Shown in pieces: positions 24,868-35,665 of a stretch of 64,000 nt of DNA. The notes beneath the pieces are model-generated. The model saw only the letters and a list, made by a program, of their open reading frames with translations. It had not been told where the DNA came from and did not search any database. The stretch comes from Pectobacterium colocasium (GTDB taxonomy: Bacteria; Pseudomonadota; Gammaproteobacteria; Enterobacterales; Enterobacteriaceae), in contig NZ_CP084032.1 of assembly GCF_020181655.1 (NCBI RefSeq), positions 1,364,001-1,428,000 of the forward strand, written 5' to 3'. Within the stretch, counting starts at the first letter, position 1. Every line of letters starts with the position of its first letter. A program made the translations under genes and the position numbers.

Positions 24868-25833
24868 TTATTTTACTTCGATGCCTTTTGCCTGTAGGTC
24901 GGCATGGTAAGACGAGCGAACAAATGGGCCGCAGGCTGCATGGGTAAAGCCCATCGCCATCGCTTCGGCTTTCATCTCATCAAATTCATCCGGGCTGACG
25001 TAACGCTGTACTGGCAGATGATGGCGGCTAGGCTGTAAATATTGTCCCAGCGTCAGCATCGTCACTCCGTGGCGGCGCAGGTCGCGCATGACTTCCACGA
25101 TTTCAGCATTGGTTTCTCCCAATCCAACCATCAGGCCAGATTTGGTCGGGATATCCGGGTGCGCGTTTTTGAAGTTCTCCAGCAACTTCAGTGACCACTC
25201 ATAATTCGCGCCAGGGCGAACCTGACGATAAACGCGCGGTACGTTTTCCAGATTGTGGTTGAACACATCCGGTGGCGTGGCGGTCAGGATCTCTAACGCG
25301 CGATCCATACGGCCGCGGAAGTCTGGCACCAGCGTTTCGATGCGGATATTCGGGTTTTTACGGCGAATGGCGCTAATGCAGTCTGCAAAGTGCTGTGCTC
25401 CACCGTCGCGCAGGTCATCACGGTCAACCGAGGTGATCACCACATAGCGTAAACCCATGTCATGGATAGTCTGTGCCAGTTTCTCAGGCTCATTCGCATC
25501 CGGCGTAAGCGGGCGGCCGTGGGCAACGTCACAGAACGGGCAGCGACGCGTACAGATGGCGCCCAGAATCATGAAAGTCGCGGTGCCGTGGTTAAAACAC
25601 TCTGCCAGATTCGGACAGGAGGCTTCTTCGCAAACTGAGTGCAACCCGTTTTTGCGCATGGCTGCTTTGATTCCCTGAATACGGCTTGAATCTGCCGGAA
25701 GTTTAATCTTCATCCATTCAGGTTTGCGCAGAATCTCTTGGCGTTCGGTAACGACGGTACGTACCGGGATTAGCGCCATTTTATCGGCATCGCGGTATTT
25801 AACGCCGCGTTCGATCTGAATCGGTTTACTCAT
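24868..25833 (-). CDS. lipA: Lipoyl synthase
   Basis: Predicted 321-residue radical-SAM enzyme, the same length as E. coli LipA. It inserts two sulfur atoms into protein-bound octanoyl groups. The auxiliary cluster motif C-x4-C-x5-C is seen in [12 protein letters not shown], and the radical-SAM motif CxxxCxxC in CTRRCPFC. Position between tatE and lipB is conserved, although the E. coli regulator gene ybeF between lipA and lipB is missing here; instead there is a 227-bp AT-rich gap. Confidence 0.97.
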   Translation of the reverse strand: MSKPIQIERGVKYRDADKMALIPVRTVVTERQEILRKPEWMKIKLPADSSRIQGIKAAMRKNGLHSVCEEASCPNLAECFNHGTATFMILGAICTRRCPFCDVAHGRPLTPDANEPEKLAQTIHDMGLRYVVITSVDRDDLRDGGAQHFADCISAIRRKNPNIRIETLVPDFRGRMDRALEILTATPPDVFNHNLENVPRVYRQVRPGANYEWSLKLLENFKNAHPDIPTKSGLMVGLGETNAEIVEVMRDLRRHGVTMLTLGQYLQPSRHHLPVQRYVSPDEFDEMKAEAMAMGFTHAACGPFVRSSYHADLQAKGIEVK

Positions 25834-26060
25834 GTTTGCGTAAGTTCCAGTTCTGAATCGTTTCTTTAAATTTGTTATCCAAATTCAAAGGATTATGTTT
25901 TTGGTTAAACTTTTTTTTAAAAAACTCTAAAAATTATATCATCTTGCCTAACCACAATCAGCCTTTGCGCGATCAAAATGAATAAATTATGTGAATAAAA
26001 TGTAATTTATCAAGACGTGATAGTCTAACCGGTTGATTTTCATCGACAGGATGAAACTTG

Positions 26061-26744
26061 TTAACCAGGAAGCGGCTCACCCTGTATGTCCAGATTCCAC
26101 GGAATAAACTCGGGTGCGGAATAGCCAACTTGCTGTAAAAAGGTGTTCACTAGCACGGGGGATGTGTCATCCAGCGTGACGCCTGCTACCAGATCGCTAA
26201 TTTGCGTCATTTCCATACCAGCGTAACCACATGGGTTGATACGCAAGAAAGGAGAGAGATCCATCGCGATATTGAGCGCCAGTCCGTGGAACGAGCAGCC
26301 TTTACGAATGCGCAGCCCCAACGAACAGATTTTACGCTCCCCCACATAGACGCCGGGCGCATCAGGGCGCGCATGAGCTTCGATCTGGAAATGTGCCAAC
26401 GTACCAATCACGGTATTTTCGATGGCGGTGACGAGCTGGCGAACGCCGAGCTTGCGGCGTTTTAGATCAATCAACACGTACATGACCTGTTGGCCGGGGC
26501 CGTGATAGGTCACCTGGCCGCCTCTGTCGCTCTGAATGACGGGAATATCGCCAGGCATGAGGACATGTTCGGCTTTTCCTGCCTGACCTTGTGTGAATAC
26601 GCGAGGGTGTTGAACCAGCCAGAGTTCGTCCGGGGTATTCTCATCGCGTCGGTCGGTGAAGTTATGCATCGCCAGAGAGACGGGTTCATATGGCTGTACG
26701 TCAAATTGGCGTACGATGATCTTATCCTGTAGCAAGTGTGTCAT
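26061..26744 (-). CDS. lipB: Octanoyl-[acyl-carrier-protein]:protein octanoyltransferase
   Basis: Predicted 227-residue LipB, which moves octanoate from ACP to lipoyl domains before LipA acts. Family motifs are [16 protein letters not shown], the catalytic Lys in [15 protein letters not shown] and the catalytic Cys in [14 protein letters not shown]. It is slightly longer than E. coli LipB (213 residues), with extra residues at the C-terminus. Upstream on the same strand lies ybeD, as in E. coli. Confidence 0.96.
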   Translation of the reverse strand: MTHLLQDKIIVRQFDVQPYEPVSLAMHNFTDRRDENTPDELWLVQHPRVFTQGQAGKAEHVLMPGDIPVIQSDRGGQVTYHGPGQQVMYVLIDLKRRKLGVRQLVTAIENTVIGTLAHFQIEAHARPDAPGVYVGERKICSLGLRIRKGCSFHGLALNIAMDLSPFLRINPCGYAGMEMTQISDLVAGVTLDDTSPVLVNTFLQQVGYSAPEFIPWNLDIQGEPLPG

Positions 26745-26839
26745 CTTCAGGTTAAGGAAAGGTGGGGGGATTATAACGGCGGGAGGCCTCAGCGAACAGC
26801 ACTATGCAAATTATGTAGTGCAAAACGTCGGTGACACAA

Positions 26840-26930
26840 AACCATGCACGATAAAACTATGCATCACAAAACTGTGCATCACAAAACCATGCATCACAAA
26901 ACCATGCATCACAAAACTATGCCGCCCGCC
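26840..26930. repeat. 15-bp short tandem repeat array, about six units
   Basis: Between lipB and ybeD the unit ACAAAACCATGCATC recurs about six times with small changes (for example ACAAAACTATGCATC and ACAAAACTGTGCATC). No gene is convincing here: the frame through the repeats codes simple HHKTM repeats in either reading and lacks a ribosome site. Such an array is prone to change copy number. Confidence 0.85.
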
Positions 26931-26962
26931 AATTTTCCCGCTCGTTCTTCTTACTGCGTGGT

Positions 26963-27028
26963 TCTTACAGAACCCTATGCTTTACAGGACGCTATGCCTT
27001 ACAGAACCATATGTCTTACAGAACCATA
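26963..27028. repeat. Degenerate 15-18-bp repeats (TTACAGAACC...ATG)
   Basis: A second, looser repeat with core CTTACAGAACCATATG occurs four times up to the ybeD stop region, some units with deletions (TTTACAGGACGCTATG). It shares the ACC-ATG spacing with the neighbouring array and may derive from it. The last unit runs into the ybeD 3' end. Confidence 0.65.
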
Positions 27029-27279
27029 CGTACGATATCGATATTGCCCAGTTCTTCGTACAGCGTTTCCACCTGCTCAATGTGTGTTGCCGTGATGGTG
27101 ATAGAAACGGAGTGATAATTCCCTTTGCTGCTGGGTTTGATCTGTGGCGTGTAGTCGCCTGGCGCATGACGCTGTACCACTTCAACGACCAGATCGACCA
27201 ACTCTGGTTTTGCCTCACCCATGACCTTGTAGGTAAAAACACAGGGGAATTCAAGCAGTTCGTTTAATTTGGTTTTCAT
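27016..27279 (-). CDS. ybeD: YbeD family protein (UPF0250)
   Basis: Predicted 87-residue cytoplasmic protein with an ACT-like alpha/beta fold, almost the same as E. coli YbeD ([42 protein letters not shown]). It is conserved between dacA and lipB in enterobacteria. It has been linked to lipoate metabolism by context, but its biochemical role is not established. Confidence 0.95.
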   Translation of the reverse strand: MKTKLNELLEFPCVFTYKVMGEAKPELVDLVVEVVQRHAPGDYTPQIKPSSKGNYHSVSITITATHIEQVETLYEELGNIDIVRMVL

Positions 27280-27349
27280 TTGCGCTCCAGAAAAGGGAAT
27301 ACATCGGCGTAATGCCGACTGTATTAGCCACGATATAACGACATTATAC

Positions 27350-27382
27350 TAAAAAATAACACTCCCGCGTTGTGCGGGAGTG
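27350..27382 (-). terminator. Terminator downstream of dacA
   Basis: On the minus strand ACTCCCGC, a 5-nt loop, GCGGGAGT and then GTTATTTTTT lies about 50 nt after the dacA stop and before ybeD. It should end or attenuate the dacA transcript. Confidence 0.85.
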
Positions 27383-27429
27383 ATGGATGCTATCTATATG
27401 GGGACGTTTTAGCCCCAGACAAGGGGGGA

Positions 27430-28641
27430 TTAGCCGAACCAGTGGTGGAACATCAATTTGATGTAGTCGATCATGCGGCCAAAGATCCCGCCTTCTTTCA
27501 CTTCGTTCATGACTACCAGCGGGCGCTGGTCGATCGTTTTGCCATCCAGTTGGAAGTTGATGGAACCCACAACCTGATTTTTCGCTAACGGCGCGTGCAG
27601 TTCTGTGTTGTCCAGAACATAGCTGGCTTTCAGATCTTTCATACGGCCGCGTGGAATAGTCAGGTAGGCATCTTTCTCAACGCCCAGCGCCACGCGGTCG
27701 CTGTCGCCAAACCAGACGGGTTCGGAAGCGAATTCTTTGCCTGCTTTCAGCGGCGCAACGGTTTCAAAGAAGCGGAAGCCCCAGGTCAGCAGCTTTTTAC
27801 TTTCTGATTCGCGTCCTTTGGCATTACGACCACCCAGTACCGCTGAAATCAGGCGCATCTGACCTTCTGTTGCCGAGGCGACCAGATTAAAGCCGGCTGA
27901 TGACGTATGACCCGTTTTGATGCCGTCAACATTCAGACTGGAATCCCACAGCAAACCGTTACGGTTAGGCTGGCGAATGTTATTGAACGTGAATTCTTTC
28001 TCTTTGTAGGTCGCGTATTCTTCTGGCACATCGCGGATCAGCGCCTGGCCGATCAAAGCCATATCACGCGCCGAACTGAACTGGCCGGGCGCATCCAGAC
28101 CGTGTACGGTTTCAAAATTGGTATTTTGCAGTCCCAGCGCCTTCACGTAACCGTTCATAAGGTTAACGAAAGCGTCCTGGCTGCCGGCGACGTAGTCGGC
28201 CATCGCGACACAAGCATCATTACCGGATTGCAGGATAATACCGCGGTTTAATTGGGATACGGGAACACGGTCGCCCGGCTTCAGGAACATCAGGGAAGAG
28301 CCCTGGAAGGTCGGGTTGCCAGTTGCCCAGGCATCTTTACCGACGGTAACGATGTCGTTCGGGGTGATTTTTCCTGATTTAATGGCTTGACCAATGACGT
28401 AGCTGGTCATCATTTTCGTTAAGCTGGCCGGATCGCGGCGCGTGTCGGCATTCATTTCCGCCAACACTTTCCCAGAGTTGTAATCAATCAGGATGTAGGA
28501 TTCAGCATCGATTTGCGGAACGCCGGGGATCATCGTTTTGAGATTGATATCTTCGGCATAGGCAAAGGAAGTGGCACTAATGGCGAGCAGTGCGCCAAGC
28601 GCAGTACGCTTAGTAAAACGAGACGTGTTTACAGTATTCAT
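27430..28641 (-). CDS. dacA: D-alanyl-D-alanine carboxypeptidase PBP5
   Basis: Predicted 403-residue penicillin-binding protein 5, which trims the terminal D-Ala from peptidoglycan stem peptides. It has a signal peptide ending SFAYAED, the active-site motifs SLTK (DPASLTKMM), SGN (LQSGNDAC) and KTG ([11 protein letters not shown]), a beta-rich second domain, and a C-terminal amphipathic anchor ([18 protein letters not shown]) that tethers it to the inner membrane. E. coli DacA is the same length. It is followed by a terminator and preceded by its own leader region. Confidence 0.97.
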   Translation of the reverse strand: MNTVNTSRFTKRTALGALLAISATSFAYAEDINLKTMIPGVPQIDAESYILIDYNSGKVLAEMNADTRRDPASLTKMMTSYVIGQAIKSGKITPNDIVTVGKDAWATGNPTFQGSSLMFLKPGDRVPVSQLNRGIILQSGNDACVAMADYVAGSQDAFVNLMNGYVKALGLQNTNFETVHGLDAPGQFSSARDMALIGQALIRDVPEEYATYKEKEFTFNNIRQPNRNGLLWDSSLNVDGIKTGHTSSAGFNLVASATEGQMRLISAVLGGRNAKGRESESKKLLTWGFRFFETVAPLKAGKEFASEPVWFGDSDRVALGVEKDAYLTIPRGRMKDLKASYVLDNTELHAPLAKNQVVGSINFQLDGKTIDQRPLVVMNEVKEGGIFGRMIDYIKLMFHHWFG

Positions 28642-28807
28642 GATTGGAACAACAACATCCGTGGGTATGAGTTAAAAAACGAGCCACACTATAGCAGATG
28701 GGCAATAGGCCGGCATCAGACATTACGTTACGTGATTTTGCAAAAGGGCGGTATGTTCAATGCCATAGCCGCCGTTTTCGCTGCGCAAGTCTGCCGGTTA
28801 TTCGCTA

Positions 28808-29926
28808 CTAAAGTGTGCTGGGTGCGGCGGTAATAAACGACTGCTGCTGAGCTTCGACTGACAAACGTTGTTGAAGTTCAGCGGCTTGCTGACGATTCTG
28901 GAATGGCCCCAGTTGGATACGGTACAGCCCGCCGCTCGCTGTGACTTTACCGGCTACGCGGAAGCGTTCGCTCAGGCTGCGTTGCCAGGTTTGTGCACGC
29001 TGCTGATCGCTCAGCGCCCCGACCTGAACCACATAGCGCCCCGTAGCAGACGGTGTCGTTGCGGCGGGTGCGGCAACGGCAGCCGCTGGCGCGACGCTCA
29101 GTGGCGCTGCGGATGAAGACGGCGTTGCCGCCGGCGTCACGCTGGACTCAACCACGCCAGCGCGCAGCGCGGAAGGCGCTCCCAAAAAACCACCGCTGTG
29201 CGACGGTGCGCTGCTTTGCGGCTGTGTGCTTTCTGCTGGCACGCTCAGGCTGCTATTGCTGATTGGGCGAACGGCGCTGTTCGGCGTGGGGGATGTCGAT
29301 TCCATCATGGGGGTACCCAGCCCGCTAGCGCCGAAGCTTGGGCGTTCTGGCAGGGCGAAGCTTTGCTTCGCGACGGTGGTGCCCACGGTTCCGGGGCCGG
29401 AGAGCGTGCCGTCTGGTGCGACGTTGATGAAATCCACTTTTACTTTGGTATTGTTCGAGATATTCAGCCGATCGCCTGCGGCTTTCGACAGATCGATAAT
29501 TCTACCCGGTGTATACGGTCCGCGATCGTTCACACGCACAACCAGACGACGACCGTTGCTCAGGTTGGTGACGCGGACATAGCTCGGCAGCGGCAACGTC
29601 GGGTGCGCGGCGGTGATCGCATTCGGATCAAACGTCTCGCCGATTGACGTGCGGTTACCGCTGGCTTCTTCGCCGTACCAGGCGGCTAAGCCGGTCTCGC
29701 TAAAGTTTTGCGGATCTTTGACAATTTTATAGCTCTTGCCTTTGATGCTGTAGTCTTGCAGCGTCCCCTGATTGTAGGGTTCGTAACGGGGTTCCGCACC
29801 GCCGATTTCCTCAACGGGGCCGCTATAGACCTGAGTCACGGGCGGAGCAGGCTGCCGCTGTTCCGTCGTGGTACAGGCAGCAAGCGCCAGAGTTGCTACG
29901 CCGATCCAAAGCCAATCCTTACGCAT
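28808..29926 (-). CDS. rlpA: Septal-ring lytic transglycosylase RlpA
   Basis: Predicted 372-residue outer-membrane lipoprotein. The signal peptide ends in the lipobox LAAC. A double-psi beta-barrel domain (GLAAWYGEEASGNRTSIGETFD through VRVNDRGPYTPGRIIDLSKAA) is followed by a Ser/Pro/Ala-rich linker and a C-terminal SPOR domain (GRYVVQVGALSDQQRAQTW), which binds denuded glycan at the septum. The linker is rich in Ala and Pro codons. It sits between mrdB and dacA as in E. coli. Confidence 0.95.
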   Translation of the reverse strand: MRKDWLWIGVATLALAACTTTEQRQPAPPVTQVYSGPVEEIGGAEPRYEPYNQGTLQDYSIKGKSYKIVKDPQNFSETGLAAWYGEEASGNRTSIGETFDPNAITAAHPTLPLPSYVRVTNLSNGRRLVVRVNDRGPYTPGRIIDLSKAAGDRLNISNNTKVKVDFINVAPDGTLSGPGTVGTTVAKQSFALPERPSFGASGLGTPMMESTSPTPNSAVRPISNSSLSVPAESTQPQSSAPSHSGGFLGAPSALRAGVVESSVTPAATPSSSAAPLSVAPAAAVAAPAATTPSATGRYVVQVGALSDQQRAQTWQRSLSERFRVAGKVTASGGLYRIQLGPFQNRQQAAELQQRLSVEAQQQSFITAAPSTL

Positions 29927-29939
29927 TGCTCACCTCGTG

Positions 29940-31052
29940 TTATAAATTTTTGGATAGCAGTTTGCGGTGAGTATGTATCGACATGACGATACCGAACCCC
30001 GCCATTAAGACGACCAGCGCCGATCCGCCATAGCTGATTAGCGGTAGCGGCACGCCAACGACGGGAAGTATACCGCTGACCATCCCGATATTGACGAAAA
30101 CATAGAAAAACAGAATCAGCATCAGCCCGCCGACCATCACCCGGCCGAACGAGGTTTGTGCATTAGCGGCAATGACCAGACCGCGCATGATCATGAACAG
30201 ATACATCGCGAGCAGAATCAAAACGCCGATTAAGCCGAGTTCTTCTGACAGCACGGCAAAGATAAAGTCGGTGTGGCGTTCGGGCAAAAACTCTAACTGA
30301 GACTGTGTGCCGTGCAGCCAACCTTTTCCAGACAGGCCACCAGAGCCTATCGCAATTTTCGACTGAATAATATGGTATCCGGCACCAAGCGGATCGCTTT
30401 CTGGATCGAGCAGCATCATCACTCTGGCGCGCTGATAATCATGCATCAGGAAAAACCAGAGTATAGGAATAAACGCGGCGAGTAGCAGAACGGCGATACC
30501 AATTAAACGCCAGCTCATACCAGCGAGGAAAAGCACAAACAGCCCTGATAGCGCGACCAGAATTGAGGTGCCTAAATCCGGCTGTGCGGCAACCAGCAGC
30601 GTAGGGACAAAAATCAATACCAGCGCGATTGCCGTATTTTTTAGCGACGGCGGACACATATCACGGTTGATAAAACGCGCAACCATGAGCGGTACGGCGA
30701 TCTTGGCGATTTCCGACGGCTGGAAACGGATAAAGCCCAGATCCAGCCAGCGCTGTGCACCTTTACTAATCTGCCCGAAAATATCCACGATGAGCAGCAA
30801 AATCACGCAAAAGACGTAGAGGTAGGGAGCCCAGCCCTCATACACGCGGGGTGGGATTTGCGCCATCACGATCATCACCGTAAACCCCAGTACGATTTGA
30901 ACGACTTTTCGCTCCATCATACCGACGTCTTGCCCGCTGGCGCTCCATAAGACAAATAGGCTATAGCCCAGCAGTGCCAGGATGCAGAGAAGAAACGGGA
31001 GGTCGATGTGGATTTTCGCCCAGAACGATCCCTTTTGTTGGCTATCGGTCAT
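29940..31052 (-). CDS. mrdB: Peptidoglycan glycosyltransferase RodA
   Basis: Predicted 370-residue SEDS-family polymerase with about ten membrane helices, the same length as E. coli RodA. Conserved SEDS features include [16 protein letters not shown], the loop with catalytic Asp in [12 protein letters not shown], and the C-terminal [14 protein letters not shown]. It polymerises glycan strands for elongation of the rod together with PBP2, encoded 9 nt upstream. Confidence 0.97.
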   Translation of the reverse strand: MTDSQQKGSFWAKIHIDLPFLLCILALLGYSLFVLWSASGQDVGMMERKVVQIVLGFTVMIVMAQIPPRVYEGWAPYLYVFCVILLLIVDIFGQISKGAQRWLDLGFIRFQPSEIAKIAVPLMVARFINRDMCPPSLKNTAIALVLIFVPTLLVAAQPDLGTSILVALSGLFVLFLAGMSWRLIGIAVLLLAAFIPILWFFLMHDYQRARVMMLLDPESDPLGAGYHIIQSKIAIGSGGLSGKGWLHGTQSQLEFLPERHTDFIFAVLSEELGLIGVLILLAMYLFMIMRGLVIAANAQTSFGRVMVGGLMLILFFYVFVNIGMVSGILPVVGVPLPLISYGGSALVVLMAGFGIVMSIHTHRKLLSKNL

Positions 31053-31061
31053 GACTGTTTG

Positions 31062-32966
31062 TTACTCACTCTCGCTACCCGGTGACGCAGGGGGCGCACT
31101 GGGTAAATCAGTATTGTTATCACCCAGCAGAATATGATCAAGGATCTGGCGAGTGATGGTGCCAACGGTCGGGCCTGCGCCGCCGTTTTCCAAAATGACC
31201 GATACTGCGACTTTAGGATTCTTGTACGGGGCAAAGGCAACCATTAACTTATGGTCACGCAGATGCTCTGCGATCTTGTGCGCATTATAGGTTTCGTTTT
31301 CTTTTAGGCCGAAGACCTGCGCCGTACCGGATTTTGCCGCAATTTTATAAGGGGCATCCTCGAAACTTTTGTGCGCGGTGCCGTTAGCACGGTTAGCCAC
31401 GCCATACATACCATCTTTTGCCACTTCCCAGTAGCCAGAGTGAATGTCGCCAATTTGCTGATTCTCGGCCTGTCGGTAAGGCACAATAACGCCATTTTCG
31501 CGTGAACTATAAAGCAAATGCGGTGTTTTGACCTGGCCGTCGTTGATCAGTGTGACCAGCGCCTTATTCATCTGGATCGGCGTCGCCGTCCAATAGCCTT
31601 GCCCGATTCCGACAGGAATCGTGTCGCCCTGATACCAGGGTTTTTTGAATTGTCTGAGCTTCCACTCACGGGTTGGCATGTTACCTCTGCTTTCTTCCGA
31701 GATATCAATACCGGTTCGTTGCCCGTACCCGAATTTGTTCATCCATTCAGATAAACGGTCGATGCCCATGTCATAAGCAACTTGATAGAAGAAGGTATCC
31801 GCAGACTCTTCCAGTGATTTGGTGAGATTCAGGCGGCCGTGTCCCCATTTTTTCCAGTCGCGAAAACGCTTTTCTGAACCGGGTAACTGCCACCAGCCGG
31901 GATCGAACAGGCTGGTGTTGGTCGTAATGACTCCTGCCGTCAGGGCGGAAACTGCGATGTAAGGTTTCACGGTGGAAGCGGGGGGATACACACCTTGTGT
32001 CGCACGGTTGATCAACGGACGATTGGGGTCGTTACGTAATTTGTTGTAATCTTTGGTAGAAATGCCATCGACAAAGAGGTTGGGGTCATAACTGGGGGTA
32101 GAAACCATCGCCAGAATACCGCCATCGCGCGGGTCGGTGACGATGACCGCAGCACGACTACCTTCGAGTAATTTTTCGATGTAGATTTGCAGACTCAGGT
32201 CCAACGTTAGATAAATATCACGTCCGGCCTGTGGCGGCTGTTCATGGAGCTGACGGATCACACGGCCACGGTTGTTAACTTCAACTTCCTCATAGCCGGG
32301 CTTACCGTGCAGTAAATCTTCGTAATGGCGCTCGATGCCCAGCTTACCGATGTCGCGCGTAGCGGCATAATCGGCGATTTTCTCTTCTTTGGTCAGCCGC
32401 TCTACGTCTTTATCGTTGATTTTGGAAACATAGCCGGTGATGTGTGTCAGCGCAGAGCCATAAGGGTAATAGCGGCGCTGATAACCTTTAATTTCAACAC
32501 CGGGAAAGCGATATTGGTTGACGGCAAAGCGGGCAACCTGAATCTCGGTGAGCCCGGTTTTTACCGGAATCGAGGTAAAGCGGCGCGAGCGCTTGCGCTC
32601 TTTTTCAAAACCCTCCAGATCGTCATCGGTGAGATCGACGACGGGACGCAGTGCTTCCAGCGTATCTTTAAGATTGTCGACTTTGTCGGGTACGAGTTCT
32701 AACTGGTAGATAGTGCGGTTTAGTGCCAGTGGGGTGCCGTTGCGGTCATAGATGATGCCGCGACTGGGCGCGATAGGAACCAGCTTAATACGGTTTTCAT
32801 TAGAGCGCGTGCGATAGTCATCAACACGCACAATTTGCAGATGATAAAGGTTAGCGACTAATACACCGGAAAGCAGCAAAATGCCCAGAAAGGCAACCAA
32901 AGCACGGCGCACGAACAGGGCGGACTCAGCCGTATAATCTCGAAAGGGTTTACGTTCTACTTTCAT
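31062..32966 (-). CDS. mrdA: Penicillin-binding protein 2 (transpeptidase)
   Basis: Predicted 634-residue class B PBP. One N-terminal membrane helix (ALVAFLGILLLSGVLVANLYHL), a pedestal domain (GIIYDRNGTPLALN) and a transpeptidase domain with STVK (YPPASTVKPY), SxD (EESADTFFYQ) and KSG (AAKSGTAQVF). It crosslinks lateral-wall peptidoglycan as partner of RodA. The mrdA-mrdB-rlpA-dacA order is the same as in E. coli. Confidence 0.97.
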   Translation of the reverse strand: MKVERKPFRDYTAESALFVRRALVAFLGILLLSGVLVANLYHLQIVRVDDYRTRSNENRIKLVPIAPSRGIIYDRNGTPLALNRTIYQLELVPDKVDNLKDTLEALRPVVDLTDDDLEGFEKERKRSRRFTSIPVKTGLTEIQVARFAVNQYRFPGVEIKGYQRRYYPYGSALTHITGYVSKINDKDVERLTKEEKIADYAATRDIGKLGIERHYEDLLHGKPGYEEVEVNNRGRVIRQLHEQPPQAGRDIYLTLDLSLQIYIEKLLEGSRAAVIVTDPRDGGILAMVSTPSYDPNLFVDGISTKDYNKLRNDPNRPLINRATQGVYPPASTVKPYIAVSALTAGVITTNTSLFDPGWWQLPGSEKRFRDWKKWGHGRLNLTKSLEESADTFFYQVAYDMGIDRLSEWMNKFGYGQRTGIDISEESRGNMPTREWKLRQFKKPWYQGDTIPVGIGQGYWTATPIQMNKALVTLINDGQVKTPHLLYSSRENGVIVPYRQAENQQIGDIHSGYWEVAKDGMYGVANRANGTAHKSFEDAPYKIAAKSGTAQVFGLKENETYNAHKIAEHLRDHKLMVAFAPYKNPKVAVSVILENGGAGPTVGTITRQILDHILLGDNNTDLPSAPPASPGSESE

Positions 32967-32999
32967 CCAGCGTTATTTCACAGGTTTCATCGTACCGCC

Positions 33000-33470
33000 T
33001 TACTCCCGGTGGTAAGGGTGATTAGTCGTAATGCTCCATGCACGATACAGGCTCTCCGCGACCAGTACACGGACGAGCGGGTGCGGCAGCGTTAATGGCG
33101 AGAGTGACCAGCTTTGCTCCGCCGCCGCTTTGCATTCTGGCGCAAGGCCTTCGGGCCCGCCAATCAGCAGGCTGACGTCGCGCCCGTCCTGCTTCCAGCG
33201 CTCCAGTTGCTGCGCCAATTGCGGTGTCTCCCAGCGAGTCCCTGGAATATCCAGCGTCACAATGCGGTTGCCTTTGCCGACCGCAGCCAGCATCTGTTCG
33301 CCTTCACGCTCCAGAATGCGTTTGATATCCGCATTTTTGCCTCGTTTCCCTGCCGGAATTTCGAGTAGTTCGAAAGGCATGTCCTTGGGAAAACGGCGCA
33401 GATAATCGGTGAAACCAGTCTGCACCCAGTCAGGCATTTTGGTGCCAACGGCGACCAGTTGCAGTTTCAT
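33000..33470 (-). CDS. rlmH: 23S rRNA pseudouridine-1915 N3-methyltransferase
   Basis: Predicted 156-residue SPOUT methyltransferase, matching E. coli RlmH length. It methylates pseudouridine 1915 in helix 69 of the large subunit. Signatures are [25 protein letters not shown] and the SAM-binding knot end [20 protein letters not shown] with NHPYHRE. The ATG at 33470 follows the rsfS stop by 1 nt, so translation is coupled; a longer frame to 33587 lies inside rsfS. Confidence 0.96.
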   Translation of the reverse strand: MKLQLVAVGTKMPDWVQTGFTDYLRRFPKDMPFELLEIPAGKRGKNADIKRILEREGEQMLAAVGKGNRIVTLDIPGTRWETPQLAQQLERWKQDGRDVSLLIGGPEGLAPECKAAAEQSWSLSPLTLPHPLVRVLVAESLYRAWSITTNHPYHRE

Positions 33471-33471
33471 G

Positions 33472-33789
33472 CTAGCCCCACAGTTTTTCCAATTCGTACA
33501 GCTGGCGACTTTCTTCTTGCATGACGTGAACCATGACGTCACCCAAATCGACAACAACCCAGTCAGCGGCGCTTTCGCCTTCGACACCGAGTGGGATCAG
33601 ACCTGCGGCGCGTGAAGATTGCACGACGTGATCGGCAATAGACGCGACGTGGCGCGTAGAGGTTCCCGTACAGATAACCATGTAATCGGTAATGCTGGAT
33701 TTACCCTGCACGTTAAGTGCAACGATATCCTGGGCTTTTAAGTCATCGACCTTATCAATAACGAAATCTTGGAGTGCTTGGCCTTGCAA
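33472..33789 (-). CDS. rsfS: Ribosomal silencing factor RsfS
   Basis: Predicted 105-residue RsfS/Iojap protein, the same length as in E. coli. It binds uL14 and blocks joining of subunits in stationary phase. The sequence shows [20 protein letters not shown] and [23 protein letters not shown]. The start is TTG at 33789, behind GAGGGGGAA at good spacing; it gives [10 protein letters not shown] as in E. coli. The E. coli gene cobC, which lies between rsfS and nadD, is absent here. Confidence 0.95.
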   Translation of the reverse strand: MQGQALQDFVIDKVDDLKAQDIVALNVQGKSSITDYMVICTGTSTRHVASIADHVVQSSRAAGLIPLGVEGESAADWVVVDLGDVMVHVMQEESRQLYELEKLWG

Positions 33790-33983
33790 AGGTTCCCCCT
33801 CAATGGCGTTCTGTCTGTAACTGACAGATGCGTGTGGCGCTGAATTGTTTAGGAAAAACGTGAATCACCGAGTAATTGCCGAGAATTTCCGCTTTTCCCG
33901 GTGATTGAAACCAGCCGCGGAGTATATCACGCACTTTTACCGAGTGGTATAAAGCCCATGTCTGATGGACAGGAAAAGCGATG

Positions 33984-34643
33984 TTATTGGTATAGACCGT
34001 TTTCGTCGATATAACGGAGCACGGCGGGCGGTAATAAATCGTGGCAGTCGAGACCTTGCTGCCGACGTTGGCGAATGTCCGTGGCGGAAATGGTAACCAG
34101 CGGCGTGTCTGCCAAAAAGATCCGCCCATGCGGTTGGCGATGAAGATCGTCTGGCGTGTGGGTCAGATGATCGTCCAGCCACTGTTGTAACTCGGGCGTT
34201 TCCAGCGTCGAGCGATAGCCGGGGCGCGCGCACACCAGCAAATGGCAGACGTCGAGTAGATCCTGCCAGCGGTGCCAATGGTGTAGTGTCAGCAGCGAAT
34301 CCTGCCCGATGATAAAGCCCAGCGGCGCATTGCGGCCTTTTTCAGTCCGCAGCGCCTCCAGCGTATCAATGGTATAGGAGGGGGTTTGCCGTTGCAGTTC
34401 ACGGTCATCCACGGTGAAGAGCGGATTACCCTCAACGGCCAGTTCAGCCATATGAAAACGCTGTCGTGAAGTGGCTTCAGGCTGCTGCCGATGTGGCGGA
34501 ACATTATTGGGCATCAGAACAACCTGAGTTAGCCCCACGAGATGTGCCAGTGCTGTCACTGGCTGAAGATGACCGTAATGAATCGGATCGAACGTGCCGC
34601 CAAAAAATGCGGTCAGCGGTGGCGTAGCGGGGGACTTATTCAA
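33984..34643 (-). CDS. nadD: Nicotinate-nucleotide adenylyltransferase
   Basis: Predicted 219-residue nucleotidyltransferase that makes nicotinic acid adenine dinucleotide in NAD synthesis. Motifs are [14 protein letters not shown] (HxGH-type active site), [13 protein letters not shown] and the C-terminal [10 protein letters not shown] prefer a TTG start at 34643, preceded by GGAGG at ideal spacing and overlapping the holA stop as TTGA. An ATG at 34673 lies inside holA without a good site. The E. coli enzyme starts at an equivalent place. Confidence 0.93.
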   Translation of the reverse strand: MNKSPATPPLTAFFGGTFDPIHYGHLQPVTALAHLVGLTQVVLMPNNVPPHRQQPEATSRQRFHMAELAVEGNPLFTVDDRELQRQTPSYTIDTLEALRTEKGRNAPLGFIIGQDSLLTLHHWHRWQDLLDVCHLLVCARPGYRSTLETPELQQWLDDHLTHTPDDLHRQPHGRIFLADTPLVTISATDIRQRRQQGLDCHDLLPPAVLRYIDENGLYQ

Positions 34644-35665
34644 ATGAATGCCTCCGGTAATGCTTTGCCGCATAGCAACATGGCAAGGGATTCGAGTTCA
34701 GACCAAACGGGCTGACCGTAGTCTTGCTTTAGTGTTATTTCCACCTGCGCCAGTAATCGCACAGCCTGCTGTAGTTGTTGAAGGGAAAGCCGCTGTAATG
34801 CCTGCGTGAGCAGGTCACGCCGATTTTGCCACACCTTTTGCTGATCGAATAAGGTACGCAGCGGTGTGCCTGACATACGCCGTTTCAGCGTTAACAGCTG
34901 TAGCAGCTCACGCTGTAGCGTGCGCAGCAAAATGACCGGTTCGCAATCTTCCTGTTTTAGCTGCTGCAAAATGTGCCAGGCGCGTTTGCCTTTGCCTGCC
35001 AGTAGCGCATCAAGCCAATGGAATGGCGTGAAGTGGGCGGCATCATTAACGGCGCTTTCCACGCGCGGCAGGGTCAGTTTGCCATCGGGATAAAGCAGCG
35101 CCAGCCGTTCTAACGCCTGAGACAGCGCGAGAAGGTTACCTTCATAGCAATAGCAAATGAGCTGCGTAGCCTGTTCATCCAGCGTCAATTTCATGGCTTT
35201 GGCTCGCTGAGCCACCCAGCGGGGAAGCTGTGCCTGTTCCGGCGTGAGACAGTTGATATAGACGCTGTCTTGCGCAAGCGCTTTGAACCAGGCGCTGTTT
35301 TCCTGCGCTTTGGTCAGCTTATGACCGCGCAGAATCAGCAAAATATCGGGGTGCAAGAGTCCGGAAAGCTTGACCAGGTTTTCGCTTATCGCGGCATTTG
35401 GGCCGTTTTCCGGCAGAACCAGTAGGAGCGATTGGCGTGAGGCAAACAGGCTGAGCGCCTGACAGGTGCTGAAAATCGCATCCCAATCGGTATGCGGGTC
35501 CAGGATGAAGCTGAAATGCTCGCTGAATTCGTGCTGTTGAGCGACCCGTTTAATGCTGTCTAGGCTTTCCTGTAGCAGGAGTGGGTCTGCACCAAAGACC
35601 AAATAACAACCGCGCAGCCCCTCATGGAGTTGCGCGGTGAGTTGCTCGGGGTACAGCCGAATCAT
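34640..35665 (-). CDS. holA: DNA polymerase III delta subunit
   Basis: Predicted 341-residue delta subunit of the clamp loader, which opens the beta clamp. It shows the N-terminal [13 protein letters not shown] segment, the beta-binding region with [14 protein letters not shown], and the AAA-like fold with [14 protein letters not shown]. Length is close to E. coli HolA (343). It overlaps lptE upstream by 4 nt and nadD downstream, forming a tightly packed leuS-lptE-holA-nadD-rsfS-rlmH-mrdA run. Confidence 0.95.
   Translation of the reverse strand: MIRLYPEQLTAQLHEGLRGCYLVFGADPLLLQESLDSIKRVAQQHEFSEHFSFILDPHTDWDAIFSTCQALSLFASRQSLLLVLPENGPNAAISENLVKLSGLLHPDILLILRGHKLTKAQENSAWFKALAQDSVYINCLTPEQAQLPRWVAQRAKAMKLTLDEQATQLICYCYEGNLLALSQALERLALLYPDGKLTLPRVESAVNDAAHFTPFHWLDALLAGKGKRAWHILQQLKQEDCEPVILLRTLQRELLQLLTLKRRMSGTPLRTLFDQQKVWQNRRDLLTQALQRLSLQQLQQAVRLLAQVEITLKQDYGQPVWSELESLAMLLCGKALPEAFI

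Noticed and set aside
26840..26930. Possible CRISPR array
   Set aside because: Units of 15 bp are directly adjacent without spacers, so it is a simple tandem repeat.
26656..27267. 203-codon plus-strand frame across the lipB-ybeD repeats
   Set aside because: It is antisense to lipB and ybeD at its ends and made of repeats in its middle, with no start signal.
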